Positions 1-5,505 of a stretch of DNA of 6,467 nucleotides are shown here, one piece after another. Location: positions 1-6,467 of the forward strand of contig JARDZH010000118.1 in NCBI GenBank assembly GCA_029240955.1, written 5' to 3'. The translations under genes and the position numbers were made by a program. Below the pieces are notes generated by a model that made no database searches, was not told where the DNA came from, and was given only the letters and a program-made list of their open reading frames with translations. How positions within the stretch are numbered: position 1 is the stretch's first letter; every line of letters begins with the position of its first letter. This DNA is from Pseudomonas sp. Lineage in GTDB: Bacteria; Pseudomonadota; Gammaproteobacteria; Pseudomonadales; Pseudomonadaceae.

Positions 1-287
1 GTAATGGCCGCGAAGCGATCGAGAAACTTCACGAAGTCGAGGACATCGACCTGGTGCTGATGGACGTGATGATGCCGGAAATGGACGGCTATGAAGCGAC
101 CATGGAAATCCGCAAGGACCCGCGCTGGCGCAAGCTGCCGATCATTGCCGTGACCGCCAAGGCCATGAAGGACGATCAGGAGCGCTGCCTGCAGGCCGGC
201 TCCAATGATTACCTGGCCAAACCGATCGATCTGGACCGGCTGTTTTCGCTGATTCGGGTCTGGTTGCCAAAAATGGAACGTATTTGA
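1..287 (+). CDS. C-terminal receiver domain of a protein cut by the window edge, probably a hybrid histidine kinase
   Basis: Only the last 94 codons are present; the reading frame is open from base 3 and the gene begins upstream of the window. The visible part is most of a CheY-like receiver domain. The phosphoacceptor Asp is at 63-65 in the motif [11 protein letters not shown], the conserved Thr is at 153-155 (AVTAKAM) and the conserved Lys is at 219-221 (LAKPID). The protein stops soon after the last receiver helix, so this receiver is C-terminal with no output domain behind it. The wording of the domain ([22 protein letters not shown]) is typical of the last receiver of large multi-receiver hybrid histidine kinases. 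A stand-alone regulator cannot be excluded from this fragment. It lies 49 bases upstream of cheR on the same strand and is probably in the same operon. The receiver call is firm; the full architecture is inference. Confidence 0.85.
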   Translation, partial: NGREAIEKLHEVEDIDLVLMDVMMPEMDGYEATMEIRKDPRWRKLPIIAVTAKAMKDDQERCLQAGSNDYLAKPIDLDRLFSLIRVWLPKMERI

Positions 288-336
288 ACCGGAACGGCCA
301 AAGCGAGCATCCCCATGAGTTTCTTCAGGTCCACGC

Positions 337-1158
337 ATGCTTCTCGATCGAAACGCTGATATCGAGTTGCGGCTGTTGATTGAGGCGATCTACCTCAAAT
401 ACAGCTACGACTTTCGCGACTACTCCGGCGCGTCGATCAAACGGCGCGTCGCCCATGCGTTGCGCCAGTTCGACTGCAGCACCATTTCTGCCCTGCAGGA
501 GCGGGTGCTGCACGATCCTGCGGCGTTCATGCAACTGCTGCAACTGCTCACCATTCCGGTCAGCGAGATGTTCCGCGACCCTGCGCATTTCCTCGCCCTG
601 CGCCAGGAAGTCGTGCCGCTGCTGCGCACCTACCCGTCCATCAAAGTGTGGATTGCCGGTTGCAGTACCGGCGAAGAGGTGTACTCCATGGCGATCCTGC
701 TCCGCGAGGAAGGCTTGCTCGACCGGACGATCATCTACGCCACCGACATCAATCCGACGTCGCTGGAGAAAGCCAAGCAGGGCATCTTCTCGATGGAGAA
801 CGTTCGCGCCTACAACAAGAACTACCTTGAGGCCGGCGGCCAGCGGGAATTTTCCGACTACTACACCTCGGCCTACGACTACGCGATCTTCGACAAGACC
901 TTGCGCGAGAACGTGACATTCGCCGACCACAGCCTGGCCACCGACAGTGTGTTCTCGGAAACCCAGCTGATCTCGTGCCGGAATGTGCTGATCTATTTCA
1001 ACAAGCGGCTGCAGGACCGGGCCTTCGGGTTGTTTCACGACTCGCTGTGCCACCGTGGCTTCCTGGCGCTGGGCAGCAAGGAAACCCTGGAATTCTCCGC
1101 CTTCAGTGGCGCTTTCGAACCGCTGATCAAGCCCGAGCGGATCTACCGCAAGTCATGA
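337..1158 (+). CDS. cheR: CheR-type protein-glutamate O-methyltransferase, stand-alone
   Basis: This 273-residue protein is an S-adenosylmethionine-dependent methyltransferase of the CheR family, which methylates glutamate side chains of signalling proteins, classically chemoreceptors. Residues 8-80 form the helical N-terminal domain, ending in the motif IPVSEMFRDP (73-82). The SAM-binding glycine loop is VWIAGCSTGEEV (104-115), the acidic strand end is YATDIN (134-139), and the family signature ISCRNVLIYF is at 212-221. A stop at 316-318 closes the frame upstream, which leaves ATG 337 as the only usual start; AGG at 327-329 is a modest ribosome binding site 7 bases before it. The length fits the family, and there are no fused PAS or TPR domains. 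Its stop overlaps the cheB start. No chemoreceptor is visible, so the substrate is unknown; the protein encoded just upstream is a plausible candidate, but that is inference. Confidence 0.93.
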   Translation: MLLDRNADIELRLLIEAIYLKYSYDFRDYSGASIKRRVAHALRQFDCSTISALQERVLHDPAAFMQLLQLLTIPVSEMFRDPAHFLALRQEVVPLLRTYPSIKVWIAGCSTGEEVYSMAILLREEGLLDRTIIYATDINPTSLEKAKQGIFSMENVRAYNKNYLEAGGQREFSDYYTSAYDYAIFDKTLRENVTFADHSLATDSVFSETQLISCRNVLIYFNKRLQDRAFGLFHDSLCHRGFLALGSKETLEFSAFSGAFEPLIKPERIYRKS

Positions 1159-1769
1159 GAACTTCTTTTGATAACGGCGCGGCCGCCAGCGACCTGCCCA
1201 AAGTGGAGGCGATCGTGGTCGGCGCCTCGGCCGGCGGCGTGGAAGCACTGCTCAAGGTGTTCAGCACCCTGCGCGTCGGGTTCGGCTTGCCGATCATTAC
1301 GGTGCTGCACTTGCCGGACGATCACCGCAGCCAGCTGGTCCACGTGTTCGGCAGCCGCTTGCGGATTCCGGTCAAGGAAGGCGACGACAAAGAGGCCATC
1401 AAGCCGGGCACGCTGTACTTCGCGCCGGCCGGCTACCATCTTTCGGTGGAGGCCGACCGCAGCTTTTCCCTGAGTCAGGAAGACCGGGTGTTCTATTCAC
1501 GTCCCAGCATCGACATCCTGTTCGGGTCCGCTGCCGACGCCTATGGCGCAGGCCTTGCGGGTATATTGCTGACCGGGGCCAATAACGACGGGGCGCAAGG
1601 ATTGGCGCAGATCAAAACTTATGGCGGTTTTACCGTCGTGCAGGACCCCAAGCAGGCGCTGGCGCGTACCATGCCGGAAGCTGCGCTGGCCCTGCACGAG
1701 CCGGACTACCTTTTGCCTTTGAACGATATTGGCCGGTTGTTGGCCGAGTTGGAACGAATCGCATGCTAA
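1155..1769 (+). CDS. cheB: CheB-type protein-glutamate methylesterase, catalytic domain only
   Basis: This 204-residue protein is the esterase domain of CheB, which hydrolyses glutamate methyl esters made by CheR and may deamidate glutamine. The catalytic triad is visible: Ser25 in VGASAGGVEAL, His52 in VLHLPDD, and Asp145 in LTGANNDGAQGL. Other family marks are APAGYHL (90-96) and SRPSID (115-120). Classical CheB carries an N-terminal receiver that restrains the esterase until phosphorylated. Here only about 17 residues precede the first strand, so that control is missing. The start is ATG 1155, which overlaps the cheR stop in an ATGA junction. The open frame continues upstream inside cheR, but that stretch is not CheB-like. 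The 3' end overlaps the next kinase gene by 7 bases. Constitutive activity, or control by a separate receiver protein, is inferred. Confidence 0.93.
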   Translation: MRTSFDNGAAASDLPKVEAIVVGASAGGVEALLKVFSTLRVGFGLPIITVLHLPDDHRSQLVHVFGSRLRIPVKEGDDKEAIKPGTLYFAPAGYHLSVEADRSFSLSQEDRVFYSRPSIDILFGSAADAYGAGLAGILLTGANNDGAQGLAQIKTYGGFTVVQDPKQALARTMPEAALALHEPDYLLPLNDIGRLLAELERIAC

Positions 1770-2956
1770 ATGAGATCCAGGCAAAACTGCTGATCGTCGA
1801 CGATCTGCCGGAAAACCTGTTGGCGCTGGAAGCTTTGATCAAGCGGGACGACCGAACCGTGTTCAAGGCGTTGTCAGCCGATGAAGCCTTGTCGCTGCTG
1901 CTGCAGCATGAATTCGCGCTGGCCATCCTGGACGTGCAGATGCCTGGCATGGACGGTTTCCAGCTCGCCGAACTGATGCGCAGCACCGAGAAAACCAAGA
2001 ACATCCCGATCGTGTTCGTCAGCGCCGCTGGCCGCGAACTCAATTACGCGTTCAAGGGGTACGAGAGCGGCGCGGTGGATTTCCTGCACAAGCCGCTGGA
2101 TATTCACGCGGTGAAGAGCAAGGTCAATGTGTTCGTCGATCTCTATCGGCAGCGCAAGGCGGTCAAGATGCAGGTCGAGGCGCTGGAGCAGAGCCGCCGC
2201 GAGCAGGAAGAACTGCTCAATCGCTTGCAGGCAACCCAAGCCGATCTGGAACACGCTGTCCGCATGCGCGACGACTTCATGTCGATCGTCTCCCATGAAG
2301 TGCGCACGCCGCTCAACGGCCTGATTCTGGAAACCCAACTGCGCAAGCTGCATCTGGCCAAGAACAATGCCGCGGCCTTTACCATGGAAAAGCTCAACGC
2401 CATGGTCGAGCGCGACGAGCGTCAGATCCAGAGCCTGATCCGGCTGATTGAGGACATGCTCGACGTGTCGCGCATCCGCACCGGCAAGCTGTCGATCCGC
2501 ACCAGCCCATTCGACCTCAGCGAACTGGTGCGCCAGCTGCTGGAAAACTACGCCGCCCAGATCGCGGCGGCCGAATGCTCGATTTCCCTGGAAGCCGATG
2601 AATCGGTCATGGGCGTGTGGGACGAGTTCCGTATCGAACAGGTGATCTCCAACCTGTTGACCAATGCGCTGCGCTACGGCGCTCGCAAGCCGATCGCTGT
2701 GCGGGTTTATAGCGCAGGCGAAGGCGAGATCAGGCGCGCGTGCGTGGAAGTCGCCGATCAGGGAATTGGCATCACGCCGGAAAACCAGAAGCGCATCTTT
2801 CAGCAATTCGAGCGAGTGACGGCTAACCACGCAGTGACCGGGCTGGGACTCGGGCTGTTCATTTCGGAGCAGATCGTGCTGGCGCATGGCGGGCAGATCG
2901 AGGTAGAGAGTGAAGCGGGGCAGGGTTCGACGTTCAGGGTCTGGCTGCCTTTGTAA
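1763..2956 (+). CDS. Receiver-histidine kinase (N-terminal REC, coiled coil, HisKA, HATPase), cytoplasmic
   Basis: This 397-residue protein has a receiver at its N-terminus and a complete kinase core behind it, so the receiver acts as input. In the receiver, acidic residues Asp13-Asp14, phosphoacceptor Asp57 (AILDVQMPGMDG), Ser87 and Lys110 (LHKPLD) are all present. Residues about 125-168 look like a heptad-rich coiled coil. The HisKA box is IVSHEVRTPLNG with His178. The ATP-binding domain shows the N box (NLLTNALRYG, 297-306), G1 (DQGIGI, 332-337), F box (IFQQFERV, 345-352) and G2 (GLGLGLFI, 360-367). There is no membrane segment or separate sensory domain. ATG 1763 lies within the end of cheB, with GGA at 1751-1753 as a weak ribosome binding site, so translation is probably coupled. 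A likely role is to take phosphate from the upstream kinase and relay or integrate it; the partners are inferred. Confidence 0.93.
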   Translation: MLNEIQAKLLIVDDLPENLLALEALIKRDDRTVFKALSADEALSLLLQHEFALAILDVQMPGMDGFQLAELMRSTEKTKNIPIVFVSAAGRELNYAFKGYESGAVDFLHKPLDIHAVKSKVNVFVDLYRQRKAVKMQVEALEQSRREQEELLNRLQATQADLEHAVRMRDDFMSIVSHEVRTPLNGLILETQLRKLHLAKNNAAAFTMEKLNAMVERDERQIQSLIRLIEDMLDVSRIRTGKLSIRTSPFDLSELVRQLLENYAAQIAAAECSISLEADESVMGVWDEFRIEQVISNLLTNALRYGARKPIAVRVYSAGEGEIRRACVEVADQGIGITPENQKRIFQQFERVTANHAVTGLGLGLFISEQIVLAHGGQIEVESEAGQGSTFRVWLPL

Positions 2957-3054
2957 GACAAACCTACCAAACTTGCGATTTATCCTGAAATACGCGCAAC
3001 CTACCCAGCAGGCTGCGGTCGTAATGGCAGCTATTTAAGATTGAAGGCAGTTCA
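2957..3054 (+). other. 98-base intergenic region before the response regulator gene
   Basis: This is the only sizeable gap in the plus-strand set, and it is richer in A and T than the flanking genes. It contains a weak inverted repeat (GCTGC at 3012-3016, GCAGC at 3027-3031) and a T/A-rich stretch TATTTAAG at 3032-3039 that could serve as a -10 element. I see no convincing -35 partner at the expected distance. It may hold an internal promoter for the response regulator, but the sequence does not prove it. No terminator is evident after the kinase stop. Confidence 0.3.
3043..3047 (+). promoter_or_regulatory. Ribosome binding site of the response regulator gene
   Basis: GAAGG sits 7 bases before ATG 3055 and is the best Shine-Dalgarno match among the plus-strand genes here. 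It supports that start and suggests that this regulator is translated independently, unlike the overlapping genes upstream. Confidence 0.7.
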
Positions 3055-3432
3055 ATGAGTGCTGATGCAGAAAATGTCGTCCTGATCGTGGAAGACGAAC
3101 CCCTGATTCTGATGTTGCTGTCCGACTACTTGTCGGGCGAGGGGTATCGTGTGCTGCAAGCCGAAAACGGCGAGCAGGCGTTCGAGATTCTGGCGACCAA
3201 ACCCCATCTGGATCTGATGATCACCGACTACCGCCTGCCGGGCGGAATCTCGGGTGTGATGATTGCCGAGCCCGCGGTCAAATTGCGGCCCGAGCTGAAA
3301 GTCATCTTTATCAGCGGCTATCCGGCGGAAATCGTCGATTCAGGCAGCCCGATCGCCGCCAAGGCGCCGATCCTCGCCAAGCCGTTCACCATGGAAACCC
3401 TTCACTCGCAGATCCAGGTGCTGCTGGCCTGA
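3055..3432 (+). CDS. Single-domain CheY-like response regulator
   Basis: This 125-residue protein is one receiver domain and nothing else. The acidic pair is Glu13-Asp14 (IVEDEP), the phosphoacceptor is Asp58 (MITDYRLPGG), Ser87 lies in FISGYP, and Lys109 lies in LAKPFTMETL. It has no DNA-binding or enzymatic output, so it should act as a phosphate shuttle or sink, or by binding a partner. Its wording (KVIFISGYP, AKPF) is closest to the C-terminal receiver of the convergent hybrid kinase (KVLFITGYA, TKPF) and unlike the receiver of the kinase just upstream. This hints that it serves the convergent kinase, although it lies on the other strand. The loop after the phosphoacceptor reads GGISG rather than the more common GMNG/GMDG. 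The stop codon lies inside a hairpin. Confidence 0.93.
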   Translation: MSADAENVVLIVEDEPLILMLLSDYLSGEGYRVLQAENGEQAFEILATKPHLDLMITDYRLPGGISGVMIAEPAVKLRPELKVIFISGYPAEIVDSGSPIAAKAPILAKPFTMETLHSQIQVLLA

Positions 3433-3440
3433 GCCGGCAG
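3421..3440 (+). terminator. Hairpin over the response regulator stop codon, possible weak terminator
   Basis: CTGCTGGC (3421-3428) and GCCGGCAG (3433-3440) can pair over 8 positions with one U-G wobble, and the tetraloop CTGA includes the stop codon. The wobble becomes an A-C mismatch in the minus-strand RNA, so the structure favours the plus transcript. No run of T follows, so it is not a classical intrinsic terminator. It could help stop transcription or protect the RNA 3' end. Confidence 0.35.
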
Positions 3441-3460
3441 AACCCTGGGTTCCACCGGTT
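3441..3460. other. Second small imperfect hairpin between the convergent genes
   Basis: AACC and GGTT at the ends, with TGG and CCA nested around a GTT loop, form an imperfect stem that is possible in RNA from either strand. It abuts the hairpin over the upstream stop codon and sits in the 43-base gap between the two convergent genes. It may be part of a two-way end-of-transcription region. There is no T run on either strand, and a stem this short can arise by chance. Confidence 0.2.
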
Positions 3461-3475
3461 CAATGCTGGCCGCCG

Positions 3476-5503
3476 TCAGGCTTCTTCGATCATCTCCCGC
3501 ACTTTAGACGTCAGGTGATCGAAGGCGAATGGCTTGGTGATCATCTGCATACCGGTGTCGAGAAACCCTGCCCGTACCGTGGCATGTTCGGCATAGCCTG
3601 TGATGAACAGCACCTTGAGATTGGGCCGCAGCTGGCGAGCGATCTCCGCCAGTTGCCGGCCGTTCATGCCCGGCAGGCCGACGTCACTGATCAGCAGGTC
3701 GATACGCTGATCGGATTCGAGTACAGGCAGTGCGCCTGGCGCATCCTCAGCCTGAATGAACTGATAACCCAGCTCGCTCAGCACTTCGCTGACCAGCGCA
3801 CGTACTGCAGGGTCATCCTCGACGATCAGCACGGTCTCGCCAGCCTTGGCCTGCAACGCGTTGCTCTGGTAATGCTCTTCGTCTTCGACCATCTCGCCCT
3901 GGAAGCGCGGCAGGTACAGCTGAACGGTGGTGCCGCGGCCGAGTTCGCTCTGGATCGCCACATGACCGTGTGACTGTTTGCAGAAGCCGTAGATCATCGA
4001 CAGGCCCAGCCCGGTACCCTGACCGATCGGCTTGGTGGTGAAGAACGGGTCGAAAGCGCGGTTGATCACGCTTTCGGGCATGCCGCTGCCGGTGTCGTGG
4101 ACGCTCAGCATCACGTAATCACCCGGCTGCAGGTTCTCGTAGGCGTCGGTGTAATCCTTCTCCAGGCGTTGATTGGAGGTTTCGATCAGCAGCAGTCCGC
4201 CGCCGGGCATGGCGTCGCGGGCGTTGAGCACCAGATTGAGCAGGGCATTTTCCAGTTGATTGGAGTCTGCGACCGCCGTCCATAGCTGCTCGGACAGATG
4301 CATCTCCAGCTTGATGTTTTCGTGCACACTGCGCCGGATCAGCTCGCCCATGGCCGTGATCAGGTGGTTCATCTCCATCGGCTTGGAGTCCAGCGACTGC
4401 CGCCTGGAGAACGCCAGCAGACGGTGGGTCAGCGAGGCGGCGCGGTTGGCCGAGGTCACACCCAGGTCGATCAAGCCGTCCAGGTCTTCGGTGCGTCCGC
4501 GCGCCAGACGTCGCCGGATCAGCTCCAGGCTGCCGATGATGCCGGTCAGCATGTTGTTGAAGTCGTGCGCGATACCGCCGGTCAACTGGCCCACGGCTTC
4601 CATCTTCTGCGACTGACGCAGCACTTCGTCCTTGTGTTGCAGCTGCGAAGTGCGCTCTTCAACCTGCTGTTCGAGGGTTTCGTTGAGGCTGCGAAGTTGC
4701 GCTTCGGCCTGTTTGCGCTCGGTGATATCGGACGTCACGCCGGCGAGCGCCATGACCTTGCCGAACTTGCCGAGGATCGCCCGGGCGCGTACATCCACCC
4801 AGTTCAGCGAACCGTCCGGCCAGACAGTCCGGTACTCGATGACGAAATCGATGCCGTTGTCCAGGCTGCGCTGCAGCGCCGACTGCATGCGCGGCTGATC
4901 TTCCGGATACACGGTTTCAAGCCAGTCGTGGTAGCTGAACGGGTCGGTGTCTTCGCGGCCATAGTGTGACTTGGTGATGGCTGAGCAGGACAGTTTGAGA
5001 AAGTCCACCTCAAGCTGCCAGGAACCGAGACGGCCGGCTTTCAGGGCGTTCTGCAGGCGGCGTTCGCCTTCGAGCAGGTCTTCGAGCCGGGCCCGCGCAT
5101 CGTACTGACGGCGACGTCCACGGACCGCCGTCGCAACCAGGCTCACCAGGGTGACCGGGTGGAATGGACGTTCAAGAAAAGTGACATTGCCCAGCAAATC
5201 CCCAAGGTGCGCCGCGGGGTTGGGATCGGGGCCGCCATGGTGGGTCAGCAGCACGATCGGCATGTCCGACCATGACGGCTGCTGGGCGAGGAAATCAAGC
5301 AGTGGCTTGATGTCGGCGTGACGCATGGCTTCCACGGCAATGATCGCCAGCCCGGCGCCGGCCTGCAGTTCCCTGACCAGCTCGGGCAACTCGCCGGCGA
5401 TGGTCGACGGGTAGCCGGCCTCGGCAAGGAGCCGCTTGGCAATCTGACTGTCCCGGCCGATGGGGGCGAGGATGATCGCCCGTTCCGCAAGCGTTCCGGG
5501 CAT
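3476..5503 (-). CDS. Hybrid histidine kinase: pseudo-receiver, PAS, HisKA, HATPase, receiver
   Basis: This 675-residue cytoplasmic protein begins with a receiver-like fold (about 8-125) whose key residues are lost: Ala13-Pro14 replace the acidic pair, Glu58 stands at the phosphoacceptor position (IIAVEAM), and Arg112 replaces the Lys (ERPF). A PAS domain (about 150-265, ending in VTSDITERKQAE) and a coiled coil (265-300) follow. The kinase core has His313 in GGIAHDFNNMLTGI, the N box with Asn427 (NLVLNARDAM), G1 (HDTGSGM, 469-475), F box (FDPFFTTK, 484-491) and G2 (GQGTGLGLSM, 494-503). The C-terminal receiver (about 556-673) is intact, with Asp563-Asp564, Asp607 (LISDVGLPGMNG), Thr635 and Lys657. 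There is no membrane segment. ATG 5503 lies 2 bases after the kaiC-like stop with little Shine-Dalgarno signal, so translation is probably coupled. A role as signalling partner of the KaiC-like ATPase is inferred from that coupling. The PAS ligand is unknown. Confidence 0.95.
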   Translation of the reverse strand: MPGTLAERAIILAPIGRDSQIAKRLLAEAGYPSTIAGELPELVRELQAGAGLAIIAVEAMRHADIKPLLDFLAQQPSWSDMPIVLLTHHGGPDPNPAAHLGDLLGNVTFLERPFHPVTLVSLVATAVRGRRRQYDARARLEDLLEGERRLQNALKAGRLGSWQLEVDFLKLSCSAITKSHYGREDTDPFSYHDWLETVYPEDQPRMQSALQRSLDNGIDFVIEYRTVWPDGSLNWVDVRARAILGKFGKVMALAGVTSDITERKQAEAQLRSLNETLEQQVEERTSQLQHKDEVLRQSQKMEAVGQLTGGIAHDFNNMLTGIIGSLELIRRRLARGRTEDLDGLIDLGVTSANRAASLTHRLLAFSRRQSLDSKPMEMNHLITAMGELIRRSVHENIKLEMHLSEQLWTAVADSNQLENALLNLVLNARDAMPGGGLLLIETSNQRLEKDYTDAYENLQPGDYVMLSVHDTGSGMPESVINRAFDPFFTTKPIGQGTGLGLSMIYGFCKQSHGHVAIQSELGRGTTVQLYLPRFQGEMVEDEEHYQSNALQAKAGETVLIVEDDPAVRALVSEVLSELGYQFIQAEDAPGALPVLESDQRIDLLISDVGLPGMNGRQLAEIARQLRPNLKVLFITGYAEHATVRAGFLDTGMQMITKPFAFDHLTSKVREMIEEA

Positions 5504-5505
5504 GA

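Noticed and set aside
315..359. Possible 14-residue leader peptide overlapping the cheR start
   Set aside because: The ATG at 315 has only a weak upstream purine stretch, the peptide has no regulatory-codon run or attenuator-like structure, and short frames like this are expected by chance.
325..1053. Minus-strand open frame of 242 codons opposite cheR
   Set aside because: It is antisense to a clear CheR with intact motifs; no recognisable domain or ribosome binding site supports it.
975..1154. Upstream extension of the cheB frame inside cheR
   Set aside because: The 60 extra codons do not resemble CheB or a receiver domain, while ATG 1155 overlaps the cheR stop in a typical coupled junction and leaves a normal esterase-domain length.
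1874..2887. Long open frame (337 codons) on the minus strand opposite the receiver-kinase gene
   Set aside because: It lies wholly antisense to a well-supported kinase. Its translation shows no known domain and has the His/Gln/Arg/Val-rich look of a shadow frame in GC-rich DNA.
3009..3040. Candidate promoter before the response regulator gene
   Set aside because: TATTTA at 3032 could be a -10 element, but no matching -35 lies 16-18 bases upstream and no sigma-54 pattern is present, so I did not list a promoter as a feature of its own.
4298..4969. Plus-strand open frame of 223 codons opposite the hybrid kinase
   Set aside because: It is a mirror of the kinase codons with His/Gln-rich, low-information sequence; no support beyond length.
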